This document shows, piece after piece, positions 42,630-52,575 of a stretch of DNA of 52,575 bases. The notes below the pieces were generated by a model. The model had not been told where the DNA came from. It saw only the letters and a program-made list of their open reading frames with translations, and did not search any database. Every line of letters starts with the position of its first letter. Positions within the stretch are counted from its first letter, which is position 1. A program made the translations under genes and the position numbers. This DNA comes from Saccoglossus kowalevskii (lineage: Eukaryota; Hemichordata; Enteropneusta; Harrimaniidae), in the NCBI RefSeq assembly GCF_000003605.2, contig NW_003134707.1, forward strand, positions 1 through 52,575, in the 5' to 3' direction.

Positions 42630-43024
42630 GTCTTTATTTTGTGTGTCTGCTGAACACCATTGGCGGCATATGATTGCATCAACGTTTAGAAAATGAAATT
42701 TGAAATCCGATGTTGCTCGAAGGTAAAATTGTGAGAATAGTGCGACGAATGGCATTGCGGGAATCATCTGCATGTAGGTCACTCATAATGCTTTGCGTTC
42801 TCTTGAACGCTATTGGCTTATTTCACTACCAGCATTTTGTGGGTAACAGACGTTGCATTCTGCAAGCACTTAGTTATGCGTCCTTAAACTAGTTAAAATA
42901 ATACAGCGAATTTCAAATTACGAAATATCAGCCTTCAATAACCACTTCGAACGACACAGATATAATAATGTGCTATCGTATTTGTTTTCAAAACACGATT
43001 ACCGAAATGTTAGCATGTCGTAAT

Positions 43025-43098
43025 GGCCGGTTAGCTCATTTGGTTAGAGCGCGGTGCTAATAACGCTAAGGTCGTGGGTTCGATCCCCATATCGGTCA
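43025..43098 (+). tRNA. tRNA-Ile-AAT: tRNA-Ile(AAT), G15/G44 variant, unit 93
   Basis: Class A leader with GATATAATAATG. T15, A44, and C72 to T, which leaves a G2-T72 wobble. Confidence 0.76.
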
Positions 43099-43493
43099 GT
43101 CTTTATTTTGTGTGTCTGTTGAACACCATTGGCGGCATTTGATTGCATCAACGTTTGGATATTGAAATTAAAAATACGCTGTTGCTCGAGTGTAAAATTG
43201 TGAGAATGTCGCGACGAATGGCATCGTGGGAATCATCTGCATGTAGGTCACTCAAAATGCTTTGCGTACTCTTGAACGCTATTGGCTGATTCTACTACCA
43301 GCATCTTGTGGGTAATAGACGTTGCATTCTGCAAGCACTTAGTTATGCGACCTTGAAATAGTTAGAATAAAACAGCGAATTTCAAATTACGAAATATCAG
43401 CCTTCAATAACCACTTCGAACGACACAGATTTAATAATGTGCTATCGTATTTGTTTTCAAAACACGATTACCGAAATTTTAACATGTCGTAAT

Positions 43494-43567
43494 GGCCGGT
43501 TAGCTCAGTTGGTTAGAGCGCGGTGCTAATAACGCTGAGGTCGTGGGTTCGATCCCCATATCGGCCA
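43494..43567 (+). tRNA. tRNA-Ile-AAT: tRNA-Ile(AAT), reference sequence, unit 94
   Basis: Identical to the reference gene. Class A leader with TTAACATG. Confidence 0.96.
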
Positions 43568-43962
43568 GTCTTTATTTTGTGTGTCTGTTGAACACCAATG
43601 GCGGCATTTGATTGCATCAACGTTTAGAAAATGAAATTTGAAATCCGATGTTGCTCGAATGTAAAATTGTGAGAATAGTGCGACGAATGGCATCATGGGA
43701 ATCATCTGCATGTAGGTCACTCAAAATGCTTTGCGTTCTCTTGAACGCTATTGGCTGACTTTACTCCCAGCATTTTGTGGTTAACAGAAGTTGTATTCTG
43801 CAAGCACTTAGTTATGTGATCTTGAACTAGTTAGGATAAAACTCTGTATTTCAAATTATGCAACAACAGCCGTCAATAACTAGTTTGAAACGCAGAGATT
43901 TGATAATGTGCTATTGCAGTTGTTTTCATAATACGACGATCGAAATTCTAGCATGACGTAAT

Positions 43963-44036
43963 GGCCGGTTACCTCAGTTGGTTATAGCGCGGTGCTAATA
44001 ACGCTGAGGTGGTGGGTTCGATACCCATATCGGCCA
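43963..44036 (+). pseudogene. degenerate tRNA-Ile(AAT), D-arm class, unit 95
   Basis: Class D leader. C10 and T23, but G44, C69 are reference-like, so the 3' half comes from another class. C49 is G (Levitt partner of G15) and C61 is A. Confidence 0.65.
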
Positions 44037-44430
44037 GACTTTATTTTGTGTGTCTGTTGAACACCATTGGCGGCATCGGTTGCATCAACGTTTAGAATAT
44101 GAAATTTGAAATCCGATGTTGCTCGAATGTAAAATTGTGAGAATAGTGCGACGAATGGCATCATGGGAATCATCTGCATGTAGGTCACTCAAAATGCTTC
44201 GCGTACTCTTGAACGCTATTGGCTGATTCTACTCCCAGCATTTTGTGGTTAACAGAAGTTGCATTCTGCAAGCACTTAGTTATGTGACCTTGAACTAGTT
44301 AGGATAAAACAGCGAATTTCAAATTACGAAACAACAGCCTTCAATAACCACTTCGAACGACACAGATTTATTAATGTGCTATCGTATTTGTTTTCAAAAC
44401 ACGATTACCGAAATTTTAGCATGTCGTAAT

Positions 44431-44504
44431 GGCCGGTTAGCTCAGTTGGTTAGAGCGCGGTGCTAATAACGCTGAGGTCGTGGCTTCGATCCCCATATCG
44501 GCCA
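44431..44504 (+). tRNA. tRNA-Ile-AAT: tRNA-Ile(AAT), T-stem variant, unit 96
   Basis: Class A leader with TTTATTAATG. C54 faces C62. Counterpart of the 18777 gene. Confidence 0.82.
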
Positions 44505-44899
44505 GTCTTTATTTTGTGTGTCTGCTGAACACCATTGGCGGCATATGATTGCATCAACGTTTAGAAAATGAAATTTGAAATCCGATGTTGCTCGAAGGTA
44601 AAATTGTGACAAAAGTGCGACGAATGGCATTGCGGGAATCATCTGCATGTAGGTCACTCATAATGCTTTGTGTTCTCTTGAACGCTATTGGCTTATTTCA
44701 CTACCAGCATTTTGTGGGTAATAGACGTTGCATTCTGCAAGCACTTAGTTATGCGACCTTAAAATATTTAGAATAAAACTCTGTATTTCAAATTATGTAA
44801 CAACAGTCGTCAATAACCTTTTTGAAACGCAGAGATTTGATAATGTGCTATTGCATTTGTTTTCAAAATACGATTATAGAAATTCTAGCATGACGTAAT

Positions 44900-44973
44900 G
44901 GCCGGTTAGCTCAGTTGGTTAGAGCGCGGTGCTAATAACGCTGAGGTCGTGGGTTCGATCCCCATAGCGGCCA
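44900..44973 (+). tRNA. tRNA-Ile-AAT: tRNA-Ile(AAT), acceptor variant, unit 97
   Basis: Class B leader. G68 faces G6. Trailer GAATTTATTTTG. Counterpart of the 19246 gene. Confidence 0.84.
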
Positions 44974-45361
44974 GAATTTATTTTGTGTGTCTGTTGAACA
45001 CCATTGGCGGCATTTGGTTGCATCAACGTTTGGATATTTAAGTCCGCTGTTGCTCGAGTGTAAAATTGTGAGAATGGTGCGACGAATGGCATCGTGGGAA
45101 TCATCTGCATGTAGGTCACTCAAAATGCTTTGCGTACTCTTGAACGCTATTGGCTGATTCTACTACCAGCATCTTGTGGGTAATAGACGTTGCATTCTGC
45201 AAGCACTTAGTTATGCGTCCTTAAACTAGTTAAAATAATACAGCGAATTTCAAATTACGAAATATCAGCCTTCAATAACCACTTCGAACGACACAGATTT
45301 AATAATGTGCTATCGTATTTGTTTTCAAAACACGATTACCGAAATGTTAGCATGTCGTAAT

Positions 45362-45435
45362 GGCCGGTTAGCTCAGTTGGTTAGAGCACGGTGCTAATAA
45401 CGCTGAGGTCGTGGGTTCGATCCCCATATCGGCCA
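45362..45435 (+). tRNA. tRNA-Ile-AAT: tRNA-Ile(AAT), unit 98
   Basis: Class A leader. A27 only. Counterpart of the 19708 gene, with a normal TTTATTTTG trailer. Confidence 0.92.
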
Positions 45436-45827
45436 GTCTTTATTTTGTGTGTCTGTTGAACACCATTGGCGGCATTTGATTGCATCAACGTTTGGATATT
45501 GAAATTAAAAATACGCTGTTGCTCGAGTGTAAAATTGTGAGAATGGTGCGACGAATGGCATCGTGGGAATCATCTGCATGTAGGTCACTCAAAATGCTTT
45601 GCGTACTCTTGAACGCTATTGGCTGATTCTACTACCAGCATTTTGTGGATAATAGACGTTGCATTCTGCAAGCACTTAGTTATGCGACCTTGAAACAGTT
45701 AGAATAAAACTATGTATTTCAAATTATGTAACAGCCGTCAATAACATTTTTGAAACGCAGAGATTTGATAATGTGCTATTGCATTTGTTTTCAAAATACG
45801 ATTATAGAAATGCCAGCATGACGTAAT

Positions 45828-45901
45828 GGCCGGTTAGCTCAGTTGGTTAGAGCGCGATGCTAATAACGCTGAGGTCGTGGGTTCGATCCCCATATCGGCC
45901 A
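45828..45901 (+). tRNA. tRNA-Ile-AAT: tRNA-Ile(AAT), A30 class, unit 99
   Basis: Class E leader, only A30 differs. Its spacer matches the one after 35560. Confidence 0.85.
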
Positions 45902-46295
45902 GTCTTTATTTTGTGTGTCTGTTGAACACCGTTGGCGGCATTCGTTGCATCAACGTTTGGAAAATGAAATATGAAATCCGCTGTTGCTCGAATGTAAAAT
46001 TGTGAGAATAGTGCGACGAATGGCATTGTGGGAATCATCTGCATGTAGGTCACTCAAAATGCTTTGCGTACTCTTGAACGCTATTGGCTTATTTTACTAC
46101 CAGCATCTTGTGGGTAATAGACGTTGCATTCTGCAAGCACTTAGTTATGCGACCTTAAAATAGTTAGAATAAAACTCTGTATTTCAAATTATGTAACAAC
46201 AGTCGTCAATAACCTTTTTGAAACGCAGAGATTTGATAATGTGCTATCGTATTTGTTTTCAAAACACGATTACCGAAATTTTGGCATGTCGTAAT

Positions 46296-46369
46296 GGCCG
46301 GTTAGCTCAGTTGGTTAGACCGCAGTGCTAATAACGCTGAGGTCGTGGATTCGATCCCCATAACGGCCA
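46296..46369 (+). pseudogene. degenerate tRNA-Ile(AAT), C25/A29/A54/A68 class, unit 100
   Basis: Mosaic B-to-A leader with TTTTGGCATG; counterpart of 36028. Confidence 0.65.
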
Positions 46370-46761
46370 GTCTTTATTTTGTGTATCTGTTGAACACCGT
46401 TAGCGGCATTCGGTTGCATCAACGTTTGGAAAATGAAATATGAAATCCGCTGTTGCTCGAATGTAAAATTGTGAGAATAGTGAGACGAATGGGATCGTGG
46501 GAATCATCTGCATGTAGGTCACTCAAAATGCTTTGCGTTCTCTTGAACGCTATTGGCTGACTTTACTACCAGCATCTTGTGGTTAATAGAAGTTGCATTC
46601 TGCAAGCACTTAGTTATGCGACCTTGAACTAGTTAGAATAAAACTCTGTATTTCAAATTATGTAACAGCCGTCAATAACATTTTTGAAACGCAGAGATTT
46701 GATAATGTGCTATTGCATTTGTTTTCAAAATACGATTATAGAAATGCCAGCATGACGTAAT

Positions 46762-46835
46762 GGCCGGATAGCTCAGTTGGTTAGAGCGCGATGCTAATAA
46801 CGCTGAGGTCGTGGGTTCGATCCCCATATCGGCCA
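46762..46835 (+). tRNA. tRNA-Ile(AAT), A30 class with acceptor change, unit 101
   Basis: Class E leader. A30 plus T7 to A (A7-A67 mismatch at the base of the acceptor stem). Confidence 0.77.
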
Positions 46836-47230
46836 GTCTTTATTTTGTGTGTCTGTTGAACACCATTGGCGGCATTTGATTGCATCAACGTTTGGATATT
46901 GAAATTAAAAATACGCTGTTGCTCGAGTGTAAAATTGTGAGAATGGTGCGACGAATGGCATCGTGGGAATCATCTGCATGTAGGTCACTCAAAATGCTTT
47001 GCGTACTCTTGAACGCTATTGGCTGATTCTACTACCAGCATCTTGTGGGTAATAGACGTTGCATTCTGCAAGCACTTAGTTATGCGACCTTGAAATAGTT
47101 AGAATAAAACAGCGAATTTCAAATTACGAAATATCAGCCTTCAATAACCACTTCGAACGACACAGATTTAATAATGTGCTATCGTATTTGTTTTCAAAAC
47201 ACGATTACCGAAATTTTAACATGTCGTAAT

Positions 47231-47304
47231 GGCCGGTTAGCTCAGTTGGTTAGAGCGCGGTGCTAATAACGCTGAGGTCGTGGGTTCGATCTCCATATCG
47301 GCCA
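47231..47304 (+). tRNA. tRNA-Ile-AAT: tRNA-Ile(AAT), unit 102
   Basis: Class A leader. C62 is T, giving a G54-T62 wobble. Partner of the 20177 gene, which has A47 instead. Confidence 0.9.
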
Positions 47305-47698
47305 GTCTTTATTTTGTGTGTCTGTTGAACACCAATGGCGGCATTTGATTGCATCAGCGTTTAGAAAATGAAATTTGAAATCCGATGTTGCTCGAATGTA
47401 AAATTGTGAGAATAGTGCGACGAATGGCATCGTGGGAATCATCTGCATGTAGGTCACTCAAAATGCTTTGCGTACTCTTGAACGCTATTGGCTGATTCTA
47501 CTACGGCATCTTGTGGGTAATAGACATTGCATTCTGCAAGCACTTAGTTATGCGTCCTTAAACTAGTTAAAATAATACAGCGAATTTCAAATTACGAAAT
47601 ATCAGCCTTCAATAACCACTTCGAACGACACAGAATTAATAATGTGCTATCGTATTTGTTTTCAAAACACGATTACCGAAATTTTAACATGTCGTAAT

Positions 47699-47748
47699 GG
47701 CCGGTTAGCTCAGTTGGTTAGAGCGCGGTGCTAATAACGCTGAGGTCA
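47699..47748 (+). pseudogene. truncated tRNA-Ile(AAT), T arm deleted, unit 103
   Basis: Same 24-bp deletion of bases 50-73 as at 20645, with the same GGTCAGTC junction. The 5' 49 bases, including anticodon and A box, remain reference-like. Confidence 0.9.
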
Positions 47749-48143
47749 GTCTTTATTTTGTGTGTCTGTTGAACACCAATGGCGGCATTTGATTGCATCA
47801 GCGTTTAGAAAATGAAATTTGAAATCCGATGTTGCTCGAATGTAAAATTGTGAGAATAGTGCGACGAATGGCATCATGGGAATCATCTGCATGTAGGTCA
47901 CTCAAAATGCTTTGCGTTCTCTTGAACGCTATTGGCTGACTTTACTCCCAGCATTTTGTGGTTAACAGAAGTTGCATTCTGCAAGCACTTAGTTATGTGA
48001 CCTTGAACTAGTTAGGATAAAACTCTGTATTTCAAATTATGTAACAACAGCCGTCAATAACTAGTTTGAAACGCAGAGATTTGATAATGTGCTATTGCAG
48101 TTGTTTTCATAATACGACGATCGAAATTCTAGCATGACGTAAT

Positions 48144-48217
48144 GGCCGGTTACCTCAGTTGGTTATAGCGCGGTGCTAATAATGCTGAGGTCGTAGGTTC
48201 GATTCCCATATTGGCCA
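48144..48217 (+). pseudogene. degenerate tRNA-Ile(AAT), D-arm class, unit 104
   Basis: Class D leader. C10, T23, T61 and T69, with G44 intact; C40 is T (G32-T40 wobble next to the loop) and G52 is A (A52-C64). Confidence 0.65.
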
Positions 48218-48605
48218 GTCTTTATTTTGTGTGTCTGTTGAACACCATTGGCGGCATTTGGTTGCATCAACGTTTGGATATTTAAGTCCGCTGTTGCTTG
48301 AGTGTAAAATTGTGAGAATAGTGCGACGAATGACATCGTGGGAATCATCCGCATGTAGGTCACTCATAATGCTTTGCGTTCTCTTGAACGCTATTGGCTT
48401 ATTTTACTACCAGCATCTTGTGGGTAACAGACGTTGCATTCTGCAAGCACTTAGTTATGCGTCCGTAAACTAGTTAATATAATACAGCGAATTTCAAATT
48501 ACAAAATATCAGCCTTCAATAACCACTTCTAACGACACAGATTTAATAATGTGCTATCGTATTTGTTTTCAAAACACGATTACCGAAATTTTAGCATGTC
48601 GTAAT

Positions 48606-48679
48606 GGCCGGTTAGCTCAGTTGGTTAGAGCGCGGTGCTAATAACGCTGAGGTCGTGGGTTCGATCCCCATATCGGCCA
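48606..48679 (+). tRNA. tRNA-Ile-AAT: tRNA-Ile(AAT), reference sequence, unit 105
   Basis: Identical to the reference gene. Class A leader with CTAACGACACAG. Confidence 0.96.
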
Positions 48680-49074
48680 GTCTTTATTTTGTGTGTCTGT
48701 TGAACACCATTGGCGGCATTTGATTGCATAAACGTTTGGATATTGAAATTTAAAATACGCTGTTGCTCGAGTGTAAAATTGTGAGAATGGTGCGACGAAT
48801 GGCATCATGGGAATCATCTGCATGCAGATCACTCAAAATGCTTTGCGTTCTCTTGAACGCTATTGGCTTATTTCACTACCAGCATTTTGTGGTTAATAGA
48901 AGTTGCATTCTGCAAGCACTTAGTTATGCGTCCTTAAACTAGTTAATATAATACAGCGAATTTCAAATTACGAAATATCAACCTTCAATAACCACTTCGA
49001 ACGACACAGATTTAATAATGTGCTATCGTATTTGTTTTCAAAACACGATTACCGAAATTTTAGCATGTCGTAAT

Positions 49075-49148
49075 GGCCGGTTAGCTCAGTTGGTTAGAGC
49101 GCGGTGCTAATAACGCTGAGGTCGTGGGTTCGATCCCCATATCGGCCA
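49075..49148 (+). tRNA. tRNA-Ile-AAT: tRNA-Ile(AAT), reference sequence, unit 106
   Basis: Identical to the reference gene. Class A leader with TATCAACC further upstream, as before 2860. Confidence 0.96.
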
Positions 49149-49542
49149 GACTTTATTTTGTGTGTCTGTTGAACACCATTGGCGGCATCGGTTGCATCAA
49201 CGTTTAGAAAATGAAATTTGAAATCCGATGTTGCTCGAATGTAAAATTGTGAGAATAGTGCGACGAATGGCATCATGGGAATCATCTGCATGTAGGTCAC
49301 TCAAAATGCTTTGCGTTCTCTTGAACGCTATTGGCTGACTTTACTCCCTGCATTTTGTGGTTAACAGAAGTTGCATTCTGCAAGCACTTAGTTATGTGAT
49401 CTTGAACTAGTTAGGATAAAACTCTGTATTTCAAATTATGCAACAACAGCCGTCAATAACTAGTTTGAAACGCAGAGATTTGATAATGTGCTATTGCAGT
49501 TGTTTTCATAATACGACGATCGAAATTCTAGCATGACGTAAT

Positions 49543-49616
49543 GGCCGGTTACCTCAGGTGGTTATAGCGCGGTGCTAATAACGCTAAGGTCGTGGGTTCG
49601 ATTCCCATATTGGCCA
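49543..49616 (+). pseudogene. degenerate tRNA-Ile(AAT), D-arm class, unit 107
   Basis: Class D leader. C10, T23, A44, T61 and T69 plus T16 to G in the D loop. Confidence 0.65.
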
Positions 49617-50004
49617 GTCTTTATTTTGTGTGTCTGTTGAACACCATTGGCGGCATTTGGTTGCATCAACGTTTGGATATTGAAGTCCGCTGTTGCTCGA
49701 GTGTAAAATTGTGAGAATAGTGCGACGAATGACATCATGGGAATCATCTGCATGTAGGTCACTCATAATGCTTTGCGTTCTCTTGAACGCTATTGGCTTA
49801 TTTCACTACCAGCATTTTGTGGGTAACAGACGTTGCATTATGCAAGCACTTAGTTATGCGTCCTTAAACTAGTTAATATAATACAGCGAATTTCAAATTA
49901 CGAAATATCAACCTTCAATAACCACTTCGAACGACACAGATTTAATAATGTGCTATCGTATTTGTTTTCAAAACACGATTACCGAAATTTTAGCATGTCG
50001 TAAT

Positions 50005-50078
50005 GGCCGGTTAGCTCAGTTGGTTAGAGCGCGGTGCTAATAACGCTGAGGTCGTAGGTTTGATCCCCATATCGGCCA
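50005..50078 (+). tRNA. tRNA-Ile(AAT), T-arm variant, unit 108
   Basis: Class A leader. G52 is A (A52-C64) and C57 is T, which removes the C56 of the T loop that pairs with G19 and is a core B-box base. Confidence 0.74.
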
Positions 50079-50472
50079 GACTTTATTTTGTGTGTCTGTT
50101 GAACACCATTGGCGGCATCGGTTGCATCAACGTTTAGAAAATTAAATTTGAAATCCGATGTTGCTCGAATGTAAAATTGTGAGAATAGTGCGACGAATGG
50201 CATCATGGGAATCATCTGCATGTAGGTCATTCAAAATGCTTTGCGTTCTCTTGAACGCTATTGGCTGACTTTACTCCCAGCATTTTGTGGTTAATAGAAG
50301 TTGCATTCTGCAAGCACTTAGTTATGCGACCTTGAAATAGTTAGAATAAAACAGCGAATTTCAAATTACGAAACAACAGCCTTCAATAACCACTTCCAAA
50401 CGCACAGATTTTATAATGTGCTATTGTATTTGTTTTCAAAACACGATTACCGAAATGTTAGCATGTCGTAAT

Positions 50473-50546
50473 GGCCGGTTAGCTCAGTTGGTTAGAGCGC
50501 GGTGGTAATAAAGCTGAGGTCGTGGGTTCGATCCCCATATCGGCCA
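50473..50546 (+). tRNA. tRNA-Ile(AAT), anticodon-loop flank variant, unit 109
   Basis: Class C leader. C33 is G and C40 is A, so the loop-closing pair is G32-A40 and the loop is effectively widened. The AAT anticodon itself is unchanged. Confidence 0.78.
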
Positions 50547-50940
50547 GTCTTTATTTTGTGTGTCTGTTGAACACCATTGGCGGCATTTGATTGCATCAAC
50601 GTTTGGATATTGAAATTTAAAATACGCTGTTGCTAGAGTGTAAAATTGTGTGAATGGTGCGACGAATGGCATCGTGGGAATCATCTGCATGTAGGTCACT
50701 CAAAATGCTTGCGTACTCTTGAACGCTATTGGCTGATTCTACTACCAGCATCTTGTGGGTAATAGACGTTGCATTCTGCAAGCACTTAGTTATGCGTCCT
50801 TAAACTAGTTAAAATAATACAGCGAATTTCAAATTACGAAATATCAGCCTTCAATAACCACTTCGAACGACACAGATTTAATAATGTGCTATCGTATTTG
50901 TTTTCAAAACACGATTACCGAAATTTTAGCATGTCCTAAT

Positions 50941-51014
50941 GGCCGGTTAGCTCAGTTGGTTAGAGCGCGGTGCTAATAACGCTGAGGTCGTGGGTTCGAT
51001 CCCCATATCGGCCA
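50941..51014 (+). tRNA. tRNA-Ile-AAT: tRNA-Ile(AAT), reference sequence, unit 110
   Basis: Identical to the reference gene. Class A leader ending GTCCTAAT. Confidence 0.96.
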
Positions 51015-51406
51015 GTCTTTATTTTGTGTGTCTGTTGAACACCATTGGCGGCATTTGATTGCATCAACGTTTAGAAAATGAAATTTGAAATCCGATGTTG
51101 CTCGAATGTAAAATTGTGAGAATAGTGCGACGAATGGCATCATGGGAATCATCTGCATGTAGGTCACTCAAAATGCTTTGCGTTCTCTTGAACGCTATTG
51201 GCTGACTTTACTACCAGCATCTTGTGGTTAATAGAAGTTGCATTCTGCAAGCACTTAGTTATGCGACCTTGAACTAGTTAGAATAAAACTCTGTATTTCA
51301 AATTATGTAACAGCCGTCAATAACATTTTTGAAACGCAGAGATTTGATAATGTGCTATTGCATTTGTTTTCAAAATACGATTATAGAAATGCCAGCATGA
51401 CGTAAT

Positions 51407-51480
51407 GGCCGGTTAGCTCAGTTGGTTAGAGCGCGATGCTAATAACGCTGAGGTCGTGGGTTCGATCCCCATATCGGCCA
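51407..51480 (+). tRNA. tRNA-Ile-AAT: tRNA-Ile(AAT), A30 class, unit 111
   Basis: Class E leader, only A30 differs. The spacer after it has more private changes than most (TTTTCTCGAAGG, CAGTATCTTGTGCTT). Confidence 0.85.
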
Positions 51481-51875
51481 GTCTTTATTTTGTGTGTCTG
51501 TTGAACACCGTTGGCGGCATTCGGTTGCATCAACGTTTGGAAAATGAAATATGAAATCCGCTGTTGCTCGAATGCAAAATTGTGAGAATAGTGCGACGAA
51601 TGTCGTTGTGGGAATCATCTGCATGTAGGTCACTCAAAATGCTTTGCGTTTTCTCGAAGGCTATTGGCTTATTTTACTACCAGTATCTTGTGCTTAACAG
51701 ACGTTGCATTCTGCAAGCACTTAGTTATGCGTCCTTAAACTAGTTACAATAATACAGCGAATTTCAAATTACGAAATATCAGCCTTCAATAACCACTTCG
51801 AACGAAACAGATTTAATAATGTGCTATCGTATTTGTTTTCAAAACACGATTACCGAAATTTTAACATGTCGTAAT

Positions 51876-51949
51876 GGCCGGTTAGCTCAGTTGGTTAGAG
51901 CGCGGTGCTAATAACGCTGAGATCGTGGGTTCGATCCCCATATCGGCCA
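51876..51949 (+). tRNA. tRNA-Ile-AAT: tRNA-Ile(AAT), unit 112
   Basis: Class A leader with TTAACATG. A47 only, as in the 20177 gene. Confidence 0.92.
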
Positions 51950-52345
51950 GTCTTTATTTTGTGTGTCTGTTGAACACCAATGGCGGCATTTGATTGCATC
52001 AACGTTTAGAAAATGAAATTTGAAATCCGATGTTGGTCGAATGTAAAATTGTGAGAATAGTGCGACGAATGGCATCGTGGGAATCATCTGCATGTAGGTC
52101 ACTCAAAATGCTTTGCGTACTCTTGAACGCTATTGGCTGATTCTACTACGGCATCTTGTGGGTAATAGACGTTGCATTCTGCAAGCACTTAGTTATGCGT
52201 CCTTAAACTAGTTAAACTAATACAGCGAATTTCAAATTACGAAATATCAGCCTTCAATAACCACTTCGAACGACACAGAATTAATAATGTGCTATCGTAT
52301 TTGTTTTCAAAAACACGATTACCGAAATTTTAAACATGTCGTAAT

Positions 52346-52420
52346 GGCCGGTTAGCTCAGTTGGTTAGTGCGCGGTGCTAATAACGCTGAGGTCGTGGGG
52401 TTCGATCCCCATATCGGCCA
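52346..52420 (+). tRNA. tRNA-Ile(AAT) with 1-bp insertion, unit 113
   Basis: Class A leader with extra A bases. A24 is T (T12-T24 mismatch) and GTGGGG has one extra G (75 bp). The remaining 155 bp of the window are its spacer, also rich in single-base indels, so the gene sequence here is not reliable. Confidence 0.65.
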
Positions 52421-52575
52421 GTCTTTATTTTGTGTGTCTGTTGAACACCAATGGCGGCATTTGATTGCATCAGCGTTTAGAAAATGAATTTGAAATCCGA
52501 TGTTGCTCGAATGTAAAATTGTGAGAATAGTGCGAACGAATGGCATCATGGGAATCATCTGCATGTAGGCAACTC

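Larger units (their letters stand above)
44200..45640 (+). repeat. multi-unit block 2, copy b
   Basis: Second copy of the block at 18550-19980. It ends where the spacer switches to a CAGCATTTTGTGGATAAT form that matches the unit after the 38361 gene. Confidence 0.8.
45828..46760 (+). repeat. multi-unit block 5, copy b
   Basis: Second copy of 35560-36490. The leader before its first gene is class E, while copy a has a mosaic leader and A54, so the left border is close to the 5' end of the first gene. Confidence 0.8.
47231..48170 (+). repeat. multi-unit block 3 with truncated tRNA, copy b
   Basis: Second copy of 20177-21120. The following class-D gene at 48144 differs from its partner at 21090 in its 3' half, so the shared block ends inside a tRNA gene. 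Confidence 0.85.
1..52575 (+). repeat. tandem array of about 113 tRNA-Ile(AAT) gene units
   Basis: The window is filled by direct repeats with a modal period of 469 bp; other periods seen are 442, 445, 455, 457, 460, 462, 463, 465, 466, 468, 470 and 471 bp. Every unit carries one tRNA gene in the same orientation. Period changes trace to defined spacer indels: 457-bp units lack 12 bp after the terminator, 466-bp units lack 3 bp in a GTAACAACAG stretch, 445-bp units have a 24-bp tRNA deletion, and 442-bp units have a 27-bp leader deletion. Spacer and gene are similarly conserved between units, which is what concerted evolution of a tandem array produces. Both window ends fall in spacer, so the array is longer than seen here. 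Confidence 0.98.

Noticed and set aside
1-52575. CRISPR array
   Set aside because: The period is about 469 bp, not 60-80 bp, and the part between tRNAs is itself repeated rather than unique.
1-52575. Bacterial or phage tRNA operon
   Set aside because: The anticodon AAT, absence of encoded CCA, T-run terminators after each gene and non-coding AT-rich spacers fit eukaryotic Pol III genes.
1-52575. tRNA-derived SINE cluster
   Set aside because: There is no A-rich or simple-repeat tail, no target-site duplications and no dispersed orientation; units are strictly head to tail and the tRNA part is full length with an intact acceptor stem.

Overview
The whole window is one head-to-tail tandem array on the + strand. 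I count 113 starts of the same nuclear-type isoleucine tRNA gene (anticodon AAT), nearly always 74 bp and most often 469 bp apart; start-to-start spacings run from 442 to 471 bp. The window opens and closes inside spacer DNA, so both ends of the array lie outside it. No protein-coding gene can be supported.

The organism is a eukaryote, possibly an animal. A34-type tRNA-Ile(AAT) is the standard eukaryotic Ile isoacceptor, the 3' CCA is not encoded, the A and B boxes of a type 2 RNA polymerase III promoter sit inside the gene, and a T run follows about 8 bp after the discriminator. I cannot name a lineage from this sequence.

Each unit is a short leader ending GTCGTAAT or GACGTAAT, the tRNA, a TTTATTTTG terminator, and about 390 bp of AT-rich spacer with no recognisable gene. 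Seven leader classes (A to G, defined in the spacer entry) recur. By eye, 21 of 113 tRNA copies are identical to the 1461-1534 reference. The rest carry recurrent, flank-linked substitutions. Many still fold as a cloverleaf; about twenty have three or more broken pairs or tertiary contacts; two share a 24-bp deletion that removes the T arm and 3' acceptor strand. One otherwise perfect copy (2860) has anticodon AAA and one (29518) has ATT.

Layout: 1-7500 mixes leader classes A, B, C, D and F. 7546-9015 is repeated at 15979-17448. 9412-14174 carries T-loop and acceptor-end variants that return at 24358-33757. 18550-19980 is repeated at 44200-45640, 20177-21120 at 47231-48170, and 21115-22950 at 36520-38360. 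30456-31834 is directly duplicated as 31835-33213. 35560-36490 is repeated at 45828-46760. These multi-unit blocks, and units whose leader belongs to one class and whose gene or trailer belongs to another, show unequal exchange and gene conversion acting on a tRNA gene array that behaves like a satellite. The units do not form a pathway: the only supported product is Ile-tRNA transcribed by Pol III, plus possible variant tRNAs. Gene positions quoted as 1-74 count from the first base of each tRNA; anticodon is 35-37.
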